Source of the DNA: Pilasporangium apinafurcum
Taxonomy: Eukaryota > Oomycota > Peronosporomycetes > Pythiales > Pythiaceae
Assembly: GCA_001600495.1 (NCBI GenBank)
Contig: BCKE01000026.1
Coordinates: 225,726-289,725, forward strand
Reading direction: 5' to 3'
DNA length: 64,000 nucleotides
In this document: piece by piece, positions 33,297 through 42,831 of the stretch
How positions within the stretch are numbered: position 1 is the stretch's first letter
Layout: the number at the start of each line of letters is the position of its first letter
Translations under genes and position numbers: made by a program
The notes under the pieces: generated by a model
The model's input: only the letters and a program-made list of their open reading frames with translations
Databases searched by the model: none
What the model was told of the DNA's origin: nothing

Positions 33297-34730
33297 ATGG
33301 CCACAACGGATATCCTAGAGCAGCTTCTCCAAGAGGAAGATGACGATACAGACGACAATCATCTCCTTCCAGAAGACGCACTAAGACGAAGAGAAACTCA
33401 ACCGCTCACAAGTAACGTGTGGAACGCCGACATTGACCCTTTCGCACTGCTCAATAGTCGCGTTATCGACGTCTTCTCATCTCAACAGCCGTCGAATGCT
33501 GTTGCTGAACGAGTCACGTGGCAGAAACAACAACAGCAATGTAAATCTCCAAGTTTTGATGAATCTAGAATGGGTGCAGATGAGATCTATCGCATTAAGA
33601 ACCGCGACCGTATGCGCAGTGCCCGCCGACGGCAGCGTGAATGTATCAAACAAATGCGCGAAACGCTGGAGCTGCTGGAAACGCATTACCAGCAACTCAG
33701 TGATGAAGCTCAGCGACGAAAGACTGGCAACGTTGGCAGTAAACAATCGACAGTGAAGAATGTGAAGAATCTCGAAGCCAAGTATATTTCGTTAGCGGAT
33801 CTCTCGCACCAATTACAGGAAGAAAAATTTCAACTGGAACGATTGATGACCGAAAAGGAGATTTTCTACTTGCGCATCAAACGAGAAATGGCCGACCATG
33901 AGGAAATATTACGCTTGCCACCTCCAGATCCAATGTTGACTGCTGCCAGAAATAAAGATAGCGCATTTTATTCGGACTTTGAGTTTACTCTACTCACGCA
34001 AGCCGAGGCTGACGAGCACATCCGCCGCTGTTATCATAAGATCCGCGATTTAGAAGCACGAGCAGAACCTTTGAGCGCCCGTAGCGTTGGGCGAAGTAAA
34101 GTAGCGATAGACGAAACGGTCGGAGATGGAGACAGCGATCCATTGCCTCGGTCGGCAACGTTCGGATGGACGGTGTTCTCGCAAAGCGCCAACACAAACG
34201 ATTTCTTCGTCTGCTGCTCCAAGTTTTTCGCAGGAATTACGCCATATGATGCGATGCAGCGGCTGTGGTCACGCGATTCCTGTCCACGTGTCAAGTTCTT
34301 ATCATCTCGCCATGTCCTTCGCTACGAGACATTGCAGGTTATCAATGAAAGCGTGTACGTCGTTGGAATCGACCTGGCACATCCGGTCAAGGAAAATCAA
34401 GTTTTGCGGTCGCGTGATCTGCGATTTCGCTTGGCTACAGAGACGGGATATGTAATGGGCCGCTGTTCAATGAACCCCCAGTCACGTGAAGTAAATGCAT
34501 ACACGCAAGAACAATATTCGTTTGAGTATTTAGATTCGATTTTTTGGTTAGAGTTCACGGCACAAAATGATGAAACGACAGGCGCTGAGGGATGTTTGCT
34601 GAAGTTCTACGTGCATGGTGGATATGTCTCGAACTGGGATATGTACGTTCGGCTGATCAATGTGCTGAGCATCGCGTTCTTATGGGAAAACTCGATCCTG
34701 CCGTCGCCTTGGAAACTCTTACCGAGTTAG
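33297..34730 (+). CDS. bZIP-START-like transcription factor
   Basis: 477 aa, ATG at 33297, intronless. It opens with MATTDILEQLLQEEDDD (acidic Leu-rich motif). The basic region YRIKNRDRMRSARRRQRE is at 98-115; Asp replaces the usual Glu after Asn-Arg, and Arg replaces Ser. The zipper is MRETLELLETHYQQL. The second coiled coil is at 158-205. The START-like part runs from 288 to the end, with FGWTVFSQ, SKFFAG, HVLRYETLQVINESVYVVGI and MGRCSMNPQS. It belongs to a three-gene subfamily with the genes at 35463 and 37565. The ATG lies only 81 bp from the outer end of the element pair at 31626-33215, so its promoter may overlap element DNA. Confidence 0.9.
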   Translation: MATTDILEQLLQEEDDDTDDNHLLPEDALRRRETQPLTSNVWNADIDPFALLNSRVIDVFSSQQPSNAVAERVTWQKQQQQCKSPSFDESRMGADEIYRIKNRDRMRSARRRQRECIKQMRETLELLETHYQQLSDEAQRRKTGNVGSKQSTVKNVKNLEAKYISLADLSHQLQEEKFQLERLMTEKEIFYLRIKREMADHEEILRLPPPDPMLTAARNKDSAFYSDFEFTLLTQAEADEHIRRCYHKIRDLEARAEPLSARSVGRSKVAIDETVGDGDSDPLPRSATFGWTVFSQSANTNDFFVCCSKFFAGITPYDAMQRLWSRDSCPRVKFLSSRHVLRYETLQVINESVYVVGIDLAHPVKENQVLRSRDLRFRLATETGYVMGRCSMNPQSREVNAYTQEQYSFEYLDSIFWLEFTAQNDETTGAEGCLLKFYVHGGYVSNWDMYVRLINVLSIAFLWENSILPSPWKLLPS

Positions 34731-34796
34731 AACATTGCAATACTGATATTATTAACTTCATAATAAGAGAAATATATCGCTGGGTGAATACATTAA

Positions 34797-35440
34797 GCAG
34801 AGACGAGCATCTTAACATGACCCAAGTTCCGATATCCGTCCCACGCTTTTGGTTCCAAAGATGAGAAGTATGAGTTACCATTGAACGTGTGGTTTTGATC
34901 CACAATGGTGGTGAAGCTATGTGTTTCGGACCATCAATGGTGTTGGAAAGTGATAGATGCTATGTACGATATTGCAGTTTTGAAACACAAGAAAGCAGAA
35001 AAGAAGAGCATGGTGCCTCTGTCTGTGCGTAAATTTGGTTTCCATGGTAGTAGAACAATCTCATCATTATACAACATATGAAAGATAATGAATAAGATAA
35101 TGAGAACAACAAAAGAGTTCTTCAGCGATGATACTGCATTCGCTGACGTAAAAATACAAGAAGTTGTAAACTTGGACACCAGAACATCTTGACGATGCTC
35201 CAAAGATTTCATGACAATCGATGAAGTATATTGTTGTTGCACTTTGAAGATGTTGCTTGGGTTTATTGTTTACTTGACTTTGGGTGTCCATCCTTCATTT
35301 CTCCTATTGGTAAAATACATTTTGGCAGAGATGTCTATTCCGTGGTTGTCTAGTCTTAGCTTTTGCTTGTTGAGTCGGGTCCAAACAAAACACAGATCAT
35401 CTGTGAGTTACCGGTATGCATTGGTATCTCACATAATCTC
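34797..35440 (+). mobile_element. non-autonomous Fanzor-family element copy (inverted twin at 39663)
   Basis: Bases about 34797-35405 are nearly identical, in inverse orientation, to about 39687-40310; a 102-residue frame encoded across both is identical. The unit ends with the family 5' end (CATTTCTCCTATTGGTAAAA at about 35299) joined directly to the family 3' tail (CCGTGGTTGTCTAGTCTTAG at about 35340, then GGTATCTCACATAATC). A short plus-strand frame near 34904-35080 reads KHKKAEKKSMVPLSVRKFGF, perhaps from the nuclease N-terminus, but this is unproven. It ends about 25 bp before the next gene's ATG. Confidence 0.65.
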
Positions 35441-35462
35441 TTGACGTGAATTGTTTACACAA

Positions 35463-37082
35463 ATGAAGACGAACCTCTTGGAACTGCTTCTACATGATGA
35501 CGACCGAGACGAAAGTGTACTGCTGTCTCCAGCTACATCGCCATGTTCACACGAGTCGCGCGAGCCACAGACGCCTTTCTTGGCTCTTGAATTTGCAGAT
35601 AAAGAATGGGAAATGAGCTCCAGTTCGTCAACCTCCACATCATCCAGTAGTTCCTCAGACAAAGGTATTGACAAATCAATGTTGGCTATTCACGTCTCTG
35701 CTGATGACAACAGCCAACTCGTGCTCGACCCGCTATCGCCACTGGACGAAGAAGAGATTGCAATATATATCGACAATCAATCACCTAGTGATTATTCAAC
35801 AGAATCGGCTGCGATTGAATCTAACACAGAGAACAGTGTTAAGCTAGTGGGTGTGGAAAGCAGCGAAATCACACCAGTCACAGCGATTTACACAGCAGCA
35901 CTACCATCGCCACCATCGAATCATCGACTAAAGACGGCATATACAGGCATCGTGTCGCCAGAGGAGGTGTACCGCCTCAAAAACCGTGAGAGAATGCGCC
36001 GTGTTCGAAGGCGACAAAGTGAAAACATCAAGGAAATGCGTAAAACGCTCGCCATACTGGAACAGCATTATCAAAGGTTAGCTAGTGGAATTCAGCAACA
36101 ACAAGCAAGTGATAATGTGTTTGTTACCACGCAAAACTATGAGACGAGAAATTTGAAGAAGTTGGAAGCAGATTACATCACACTTGTCAATCTCTCCCAC
36201 CATATACAGGAAGAAAAATTTCAACTCGAGCGATTAATCGCAAAGAAGGAGATATTCTACTTGCGAGTCAAGGATGAAATGGCCGAAATATTGACTTCAG
36301 ACTTGACCACCAATGATTTGACCGATACTGAAGCACCATACTCTGACTTTGAGTTCACACCGCTCACTCAAGCTGAAGCTGATGAACGTATCCACCAGTG
36401 TTATGAACAAATGCTGCGGTTTGAATCCAATTCTGGTCCCCATCCTGCTTGCAATTTTAGTGAAAATCCTGATTTCAAAGCAAATACCATGCCACTTTCG
36501 CCTTCAACTACGTTCGGATGGACTGTTTCGTTGCAAATCACGCGTTCAACACCATTGTTTGTGTGCTGTTCAAAGTTTTTTGCAGGCATTATGCCAGAAG
36601 ACGCTATGCAACGGCTTTGGCTCCGAAATTCCTGTTCACGCGTTAAATTCCTATCGACACGCCCTCTAGTACACTATGAAACACTGCAAGTCATCAATGA
36701 AAGTGCGTATGTAGCGGGCGTCGATCAGAAACACCCAGTTAGAGAGGATCTACTCATGCGCTCAATCGATCTCCGATTTCGTCTAGCCACAGAAAAGGGG
36801 TTCGTCATGGGTCGCTGCTCTGTAAACCCAACGTCCCCAGAGCTGCGCAAACTGGCAGAAGAGCAATGCTCATTTGATTATCTAGATTCGAGCTTTTGGA
36901 TCGAGTTCACGTCGAAGATGGACGAAACAACAGGCGCAGAGGGGTGTTTTATCAAGTTCTACGTCCATGGCGGCTATAATACGACCGAGCGCTTGTATGT
37001 GCGTTTGCTGAATGTATTGAGTATCGCCTTTCTATGGGAGAATTCGATTTTGCCCTCACCACTGAAGCTACTACCGGACTGA
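35463..37082 (+). CDS. bZIP-START-like transcription factor
   Basis: 539 aa from ATG 35463 (the longer frame begins with TTG). It opens with MKTNLLELLLHDDDRDE. There is a long Ser-rich acidic region, with SSSSSTSTSSSSSSDKG at about 51-68. The basic region YRLKNRERMRRVRRRQSE is at about 170-187, the zipper is MRKTLAILEQHYQRLASG, and the second coiled coil is at 225-265. The START-like part runs from about 350, with FGWTVSLQ, SKFFAG, HPVREDLLMRSIDLRFRL, TGAEGC and YNTTERLYVRLLNVL. It is the sister of the 33297 and 37565 genes. A mobile-element end lies about 25 bp upstream, so transcription probably starts within element sequence. Confidence 0.9.
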   Translation: MKTNLLELLLHDDDRDESVLLSPATSPCSHESREPQTPFLALEFADKEWEMSSSSSTSTSSSSSSDKGIDKSMLAIHVSADDNSQLVLDPLSPLDEEEIAIYIDNQSPSDYSTESAAIESNTENSVKLVGVESSEITPVTAIYTAALPSPPSNHRLKTAYTGIVSPEEVYRLKNRERMRRVRRRQSENIKEMRKTLAILEQHYQRLASGIQQQQASDNVFVTTQNYETRNLKKLEADYITLVNLSHHIQEEKFQLERLIAKKEIFYLRVKDEMAEILTSDLTTNDLTDTEAPYSDFEFTPLTQAEADERIHQCYEQMLRFESNSGPHPACNFSENPDFKANTMPLSPSTTFGWTVSLQITRSTPLFVCCSKFFAGIMPEDAMQRLWLRNSCSRVKFLSTRPLVHYETLQVINESAYVAGVDQKHPVREDLLMRSIDLRFRLATEKGFVMGRCSVNPTSPELRKLAEEQCSFDYLDSSFWIEFTSKMDETTGAEGCFIKFYVHGGYNTTERLYVRLLNVLSIAFLWENSILPSPLKLLPD

Positions 37083-37289
37083 ATATACAAATAGCTTCCT
37101 GTTCTTATGGTTTGCATACGACTTCACCAGAAAACCATTCCTGAGACTTTTGTGTTGGAAAATTGGAGCAAGATCGGAGTATCAATTGCTTTGATATGGC
37201 TGTTAAGGCTAACGTATCAGCAAGTGACCTCATTGTGATTGTATACACATTAAGATCACAACGCAGTCCTGGAGCGGTATAATTTACCG

Positions 37290-37465
37290 TGGGATGGTAA
37301 TCGCCTGTATCACAGAGAAGAGGCTTTTCATGGGTCGATGATCCATGAATCTAACGCATCCAGAGCTGTGTGCGCAAGTCGAAGAGCAATACTCGTTTGA
37401 GTATGTGGATTCGAGCTTCTGGATTTAGTTCAAAACACAGGCAGACGAAGTGTGGTTTGAATTTA
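37290..37465 (+). pseudogene. START-like domain fragment of a bZIP-START gene
   Basis: Bases around 37315-37460 encode, across a frameshift and a stop, pieces such as SMNLTHPELCAQVEEQYSFE and YVDSSFWI. They align with the part after MGRCSVNPTSPEL in the neighbouring genes. The upstream 200 bases are not recognisable. It is a dead partial copy between two convergent live genes. Confidence 0.7.
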
Positions 37466-37564
37466 TGTCCCACACAACTCTCGGACCATTGCTTCTGTGT
37501 CCAGCTCGGGATTGTGTTAATAGAGCATATATTTCTGAGTTGATAATGTCAGTATTGCAATGTT

Positions 37565-39139
37565 CTAACTCGGTAAGAGCTTCCATGGTGAGGGCAGAAT
37601 CGAGTTTTCCCATAGAAACGCTATGCTCAGTACATTAAGTAGGAACGGATATACGCGATCGGCTGTATTATTGTAGCCACCGTGCACGTAAAATTTGATC
37701 AAACACCCTTCAGCACCTGTTGTTTCATCACTTTGTGCCGTGAACTCGATCCAAAACATCGAATCCACATAGTCGAAACCTCCTTGCTTTTCCAGCTGTG
37801 CGCGTAGTTCTTGGGACGTTGGGTTCATAGAGCAGCGACCCATGGCGAACCCTTTTTCAGTGGCCATGCGGAAGCGCAGATCCGTCGATCGAATCAGTCG
37901 CCCATGCTTGTTCGGGTGCACCTGCACAACCCCTGCCACGTATGTGCTCTCGTTAATAACCTGTAAAGTTTCATAGCGAACCACGTTTCTTGTCGATAGA
38001 TACTTGACGCGTGGACATGTGTCCCGCAACCACAGCCGTTGCATGGCATCTTCTGATGAAATACCCACGAAAAACTTGGAGCAGCTGACGAATGGAGGCG
38101 TCGATGGGTCAACCAGTATAGAGACTGTCCAACCAAATGTTGATGCTGGTGGCAGCGGGGTGGCATCAGCATTCGTGTCTATGGTACTACTTCCACTGAA
38201 GCTGCAAGCTGAAAGTGGAGTAGAAGTTGCCTCGAACTGCAAAAGCCGCTCAAAGCACTGGTGTATACGCTCGTCAGCTTCAGCTTGTGTAAGTGGTGTG
38301 AAGTCAAAGTCCGAATAGAGCAAACAATCATTCCGCAGAGCGTCTCTTGTCAGGTCGGAACCAAGTTCAGTCACCTCTTGATTGATCCGCACGCAAAAGA
38401 TCTCCTTCTCCGCTATCATGCGTTCGAGTTGGTACTTCTCCGCTTGTAAGTGATGGGAGAGATCAGCCAGCGAAACATATTCCGCTTCCAGTCTTTCCAC
38501 TGTGTATTTCTTGTCATTCTTGCTGGATACAATGGCCATGTGACTCTCATGACGTTTCTGTGATCCGTGACTCAGTTGCTGGAAGTGTTGCTCTAGTCGA
38601 ACCAGCGTCTCCCGCATTGCTTCAATATGCTCACACTGTTGCCGCCGTACACGACGCATTCGTTCGCGATTCTTGAGTCGATACGCCTCCTGTGGCGTCA
38701 TATCTATTTTCCTTTTTTCTACAGTATTCTTTTCTTTGATCGATGGAGTTCTTGCATTGTGATTGTGAGTGGCGCCAGTCGCTCTACCTGCTGCTGAACA
38801 GCTTACATCCTCTCCACAAGTCATCTCGCCGTTGTGCTTCAGTGGCATCTCGTCGCCAGAGAGTGGCCACAGAAAGTCAATTAAGAACGGATTGTCGTCT
38901 GCATCCGCTGCATTCATCATCAATTCAGAGGAGGTGCAAATGTTGCTTTCATCAGCTGAGCTGTTTGACGATGTGGATGTGGATGGATTGGAGCTCATCT
39001 GCCACTCTTTCTCAGTATTTGCAGGAGCAATGAAGGGCGTATATGGCGTATAGTCAAGTAACACATCGTCGTTGCGCAGAGAAATTTCGTCTTCTCCGTC
39101 GTCCTCATGAAGAAGCAGCTCTAAGAGAGTTTGGTCCAT
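37565..39139 (-). CDS. bZIP-START-like transcription factor
   Basis: 524 aa from ATG 39139, chosen since the longer frame begins with TTG and MDQTLLELLLHEDDGED matches the family start. The basic region YRLKNRERMRRVRRQQCE is at about 153-170, the zipper MRETLVRLEQHFQQL follows, and the second coiled coil is at about 207-250. The START-like part runs from about 335, with FGWTVSIL, SKFFVGISSEDAMQRLW, MGRCSMNPTSQEL and TGAEGC. Its 3' flank (TTAGAACATTGCAATACTGA) matches that of the 33297 gene, showing an inverted duplication that included flanking DNA. Val replaces Ala in the RRVRR part of the basic region, as in the 35463 gene. Confidence 0.9.
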   Translation of the reverse strand: MDQTLLELLLHEDDGEDEISLRNDDVLLDYTPYTPFIAPANTEKEWQMSSNPSTSTSSNSSADESNICTSSELMMNAADADDNPFLIDFLWPLSGDEMPLKHNGEMTCGEDVSCSAAGRATGATHNHNARTPSIKEKNTVEKRKIDMTPQEAYRLKNRERMRRVRRQQCEHIEAMRETLVRLEQHFQQLSHGSQKRHESHMAIVSSKNDKKYTVERLEAEYVSLADLSHHLQAEKYQLERMIAEKEIFCVRINQEVTELGSDLTRDALRNDCLLYSDFDFTPLTQAEADERIHQCFERLLQFEATSTPLSACSFSGSSTIDTNADATPLPPASTFGWTVSILVDPSTPPFVSCSKFFVGISSEDAMQRLWLRDTCPRVKYLSTRNVVRYETLQVINESTYVAGVVQVHPNKHGRLIRSTDLRFRMATEKGFAMGRCSMNPTSQELRAQLEKQGGFDYVDSMFWIEFTAQSDETTGAEGCLIKFYVHGGYNNTADRVYPFLLNVLSIAFLWENSILPSPWKLLPS

Positions 39140-39253
39140 CTCAAGCGGTACCAATCTCGTTTCGTGTGCATCAAAAATGCCGAACAATTCGGTATTTTTA
39201 TGAGAATTATTTTATTGGCAATCACAAATTATATAAATAATTTTAGTATTCAG
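39140..39253. other. upstream region of the 37565 gene
   Basis: The promoter of the minus-strand gene must lie here or within the adjacent MITE, since only 114 bp separate its ATG from the MITE's target-site duplication. No motif is named. Confidence 0.3.
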
Positions 39254-39613
39254 AAAATAAAGGAGCATGATCGGCCGACACCCCCCTTCCATTACACTAA
39301 CAAATTATTAAAAAAGCAACGAATTATAAAAAAATGATGAATTATTCATTATTCCATACTAAAAGTATCCTGCGAATCCGAACAATGTAGAACAGCTTCC
39401 CAGCTGGCGACGGCTCAGGCCTCAGTTGCTTACAACTCTCGAGTCTTGTGCGTTTTGGCGACTTCCAAATCATCAGCACCGCTTCACTCTGGGCATGTTC
39501 TGCGGTTATGTCCCGGTTGATTGCAAATTACGAATAATTCACCGTTTTTTAATAATTTGACAGTGTAATGGAAGAGGGGGGGGAGGTGTCGGCCGATCAG
39601 GCTCCAAAATAAA
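39254..39613. mobile_element. MITE with about 55-bp inverted ends and 8-bp target duplications
   Basis: The element at 39262-39605 (344 bp) begins GGAGCATGATCGGCCGACAC and ends with its inverse (GGTGTCGGCCGATCAGGCTCC). The inverted ends extend about 55 bp and are nearly perfect apart from C/G run length. They are flanked by the direct repeat AAAATAAA at 39254-39261 and 39606-39613. It has no coding capacity. Eight-bp duplications fit hAT-like or P-like transposition, so a related autonomous element elsewhere in the genome is expected. Confidence 0.85.
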
Positions 39614-39662
39614 TCGTATTTACTCTCTGTGCATGTCTCATGATCAACCTAACTTCGAAGAG

Positions 39663-40320
39663 ATCATATGATGCCAAGGTACGAGCAATTCACAGATGAT
39701 CTGTGTTTTGTTTGGACCCGACTCAACAAGCAAAAGCTAAGACTAGACAACCACGGAATAGACATCTCTGCCAAAATGTATTTTACCAATAGGAGAAATG
39801 AAGGATGGACACCCAAAGTCAAGTAAACAATAAACCCAAGCAACATCTTCAAAGTGCAACAACAATATACTTCATCGATTGTCATGAAATCTTTGGAGCA
39901 TCGTCAAGATGTTCTGGTGTCCAAGTTTACAACTTCTTGTATTTTTACGTCAGCGAATGCAGTATCATCGCTGAAGAACTCTTTTGTTGTTCTCATTATC
40001 TTATTCATTATCTTTCATATGTTGTATAATGATGAGATTGTTCTACTACCATGGAAACCAAATTTACGCACAGACAGAGGCACCATGCTCTTCTTTTCTG
40101 CTTTCTTGTGTTTCAAAACTGCAATATCGTACATAGCATCTATCACTTTCCAACACCATTGATGGTCCGAAACACATAGCTTCACCACCATTGTGGATCA
40201 AAACCACACGTTCAATGGTAACTCATACTTCTCATCTTTGGAACCAAAAGCGTGGGACGGATATCGGAACTTGGGTCATGTTAAGATGCTCGTCTCTGCT
40301 CAATCTGTTCACCTAGTGAG
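39663..40320 (-). mobile_element. non-autonomous Fanzor-family element, inverse twin of 34797-35440
   Basis: The sequence repeats the 34797-35405 unit in inverse orientation with almost no differences. The two copies diverge only in the outer 30 bp next to the family 3' end (39663-39690) and past about 40305. It carries the same identical 102- and 74-residue chance frames. It lies between the 37565 gene and the 40683 gene, enclosing the 35463-39139 genes together with its twin. Confidence 0.7.
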
Positions 40321-40682
40321 CATTTTTTCTTTTGTCGTTTCGATATTATCAAATACTGATTTCCCCTGTTTATATAAAATACTGTCATAATAATATCATA
40401 TTTCAAAAATGTCATCAAATTTCGAAGTATTCAAACTGTATCCAGGGTAGGGATGTTGCTTTATTACCAACATTCTTTTCGACTAAGCAAGGATAAGACC
40501 ATCACTTCTCAACTATTTTCTACCAATCAAAAATCCGGTACCTCCTCATTCTACGATAAGAAGAGAAGAACGCAAACGAGATCAGAGACCCAACGCTCCA
40601 AGGAAGCATTACTGCTGACTCGTTATCTCATTAACTCACTACATCAGCCGTTCTGACCTCTCTCTTTCACATCCCAACGCTC
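40321..40682. promoter_or_regulatory. upstream region of the 40683 gene
   Basis: 362 bp with no gene. A pyrimidine-rich stretch (ACCTCTCTCTTTCACATCCC at about 40657) precedes the ATG. Confidence 0.4.
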
Positions 40683-42251
40683 ATGGGCGTTGATCTGATC
40701 GCGTCTGGCGGGCTATTCGACGATGAAGCGTTGCTCTTGGACTATGCAACTGACGAGCAGCTACCACGAGTCGTTGCTGATGCATCTGAAGCCAACAGCA
40801 CTTGGCATTTGGACTCGATCGATGCAACGCCAGACGATGCGTTGGCTTCCTCGTCCTCGCTGATGGTTGATGATGGTTCACTATCGTTTTTTCCGTCACA
40901 AATTGATCCATTGGGTGATGTGACAGATGCCTCTGTGTGGTGGGATACACAAGTCAATAAAAAAAATGATGTCGTTTCCGATGGCTCTTCAGCCGCTGTA
41001 TTGGGCTTGGAATTTTCTATTAATCTGGATGCGCTGAATGGATCGAGTAGTGGCGCGAGTACGTCTGGGAATAGTCCAATTGTTTATCCTGATGGAGAAG
41101 CATCACCTGGTGAACCTTCAGCCAAGGAGGAACTTGGCTGGGACGAAGACAATTTGACACCACTAGAACTGAGACGTAAACGGAATCGAGAATCCATGCA
41201 GCGAGCGAGACGAAGGCAACGCGATGAGCTAGAGAAGATGCGAGGAACGTTGCAGGTATTAGAGAACCATTATCAGAAACTCAGTGAAGAAGCGTTAGAG
41301 CGACGAAAATCGAATAACGCCAACACACAGAATCTTGGAGCCGAGTATTACAATCTTGCAGATCTTTCTCACGCTCTACAGGAAGAAAAATTTCTGCTAG
41401 AGCAGCAGTTGATCGAGAAACAAAAAACGCATCGTCGTATGAAACAGGTGATGATCGATCGTGAAGAAGAACTGGAACTGCCACCGCCACTGTCAACACC
41501 CGATTGGACTCTGTTCTCTGACTTTGACTTCTTGCCTATCACAGAAGACCAAGCAAGCGAACGTATCCGACAGTGCTATGAGCGAATCCGTTCATCCGAG
41601 GTCACAGCGCGTCCATTACCTGGTAGTGGCGATGGATTTCATGCACGGGCGGGGGAACAGGACTCTGAATCACTAACGACTTTCGGCTGGAGCGTAACCT
41701 GCCAGATCACGGTTGCGCATGAGTTTTTTGCATGTTTTTCGAAATTTTTTGTTGGGGTTTCTCCTCAAGTAGCGATGGAGAAATCTTGGGCCCGCTACAC
41801 TAATCGTGCCGCCAAGTTTGTCCCCTCACGCCACATTGTTCGATATGAAGTGCTCCAGGTATTGAATGATAGCACCTACGTAGCTGGAATGGATGCCAAA
41901 CATCCAGTTAAAGAAGGAAAATTGATGCGTGGTATGCACATGGGGTTCAAGTTGCAAACAGACAACGGCTGTGCTCTAGGGCGGTCTTGTGTGAATCCCA
42001 GTACACCAGAAATCCGTGCACTCGATGAAAAAAATTCGTCGTTTGAGTACGTTGATTCAACGATGCTGATTGAGTTTCTTAATGAGACCGATACAGCAAC
42101 AGGTGCAGAGGGATGTTTGATCAAATGGTATTGTCGTACAGATTACAATACCCAGGAAGACACATATCTTCGTCTGGTCAATGCGCTTTCAGGTACGCTC
42201 AAGTGGGAATCAGCCGTCATGCCCTTACGGATGAAGCTTCTGACATCATGA
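40683..42251 (+). CDS. bZIP-START-like transcription factor
   Basis: 522 aa, ATG at 40683, intronless. The N-terminus MGVDLIASGGLFDDEALLLD is acidic but not of LLELL form. The basic region LRRKRNRESMQRARRRQR is at 163-180, followed by MRGTLQVLENHYQKLSEE and a second coiled coil (ADLSHALQEEKFLLEQQL) at about 218-260. The START-like region runs from about 333, with FGWSVTCQITVAHEFFACFS, SKFFVG, HPVKEGKLMRGMHMGFKL, TGAEGC and YNTQEDTYLRLVNALS. It is the tandem partner of the 42832 gene, with which it shares the MGVD start, a WWDxxVNKK segment and the START wording. Confidence 0.92.
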   Translation: MGVDLIASGGLFDDEALLLDYATDEQLPRVVADASEANSTWHLDSIDATPDDALASSSSLMVDDGSLSFFPSQIDPLGDVTDASVWWDTQVNKKNDVVSDGSSAAVLGLEFSINLDALNGSSSGASTSGNSPIVYPDGEASPGEPSAKEELGWDEDNLTPLELRRKRNRESMQRARRRQRDELEKMRGTLQVLENHYQKLSEEALERRKSNNANTQNLGAEYYNLADLSHALQEEKFLLEQQLIEKQKTHRRMKQVMIDREEELELPPPLSTPDWTLFSDFDFLPITEDQASERIRQCYERIRSSEVTARPLPGSGDGFHARAGEQDSESLTTFGWSVTCQITVAHEFFACFSKFFVGVSPQVAMEKSWARYTNRAAKFVPSRHIVRYEVLQVLNDSTYVAGMDAKHPVKEGKLMRGMHMGFKLQTDNGCALGRSCVNPSTPEIRALDEKNSSFEYVDSTMLIEFLNETDTATGAEGCLIKWYCRTDYNTQEDTYLRLVNALSGTLKWESAVMPLRMKLLTS

Positions 42252-42831
42252 GTGATCGCTAAAAGGACCTTAATTATAAGCGTATGCATCGATCTATTTG
42301 TAGTGGAGTCAAGAAGTTGTAAAGCATGCATTCAGTCATCACTGTGTCGTATTGGATGATGGACATCCCCACCAAAATGGTATCTCTTTCTTATCTGTTT
42401 GGTCTATGAATACCTGTCAAATACGATAATCAGCCGTTAAATCCATTGTATAATTGCTTATAATGGGTAATTTCCATGTCGCCAAAGAAGGTCCCATCAA
42501 TAAAAAAATGGCTATTTTTTTGATGGTCTATTTTATTCAATAAATGGCTATTTTTATTGTATAATATTTGCAATTGCTGACAATCAAAAAGCAAAAAATA
42601 GAATTAAATAATTCCATATATAGTGTTTTACCCTATAACAAATTTTTTTATTGCGTTTCGAATCTGGAAGAAGGCAGTGATGATCTGATCGCGTGATCTT
42701 TTTCCCCTCAAATAAGAACCAACATTCATGCTTCCAGCAACATTAGCTGGTTTGTGAGATGAGACACGGGCTCAGCCGCCGTCTGCTCCACTTCCCTTCG
42801 CTCTTCACTCGCGTTTGCTTGTTCCCTGTCG
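42252..42831. other. spacer between tandem bZIP genes, AT-rich
   Basis: 580 bp. The segment AATGGCTATTTTT occurs twice (about 42507 and 42544) amid AT-rich DNA, suggesting a small repeat or MITE scrap. No gene is seen. Confidence 0.4.

Noticed and set aside
34934-35291. 102- and 74-codon minus-strand frames, duplicated exactly at 39805-40162
   Set aside because: Their exact conservation comes from the recent duplication of the element. The frames have no domain and overlap each other, so they are not taken as genes.
42480-42660. AT-rich repeats with AATGGCTATTTTT as a MITE or origin
   Set aside because: No inverted ends or target duplications could be defined.
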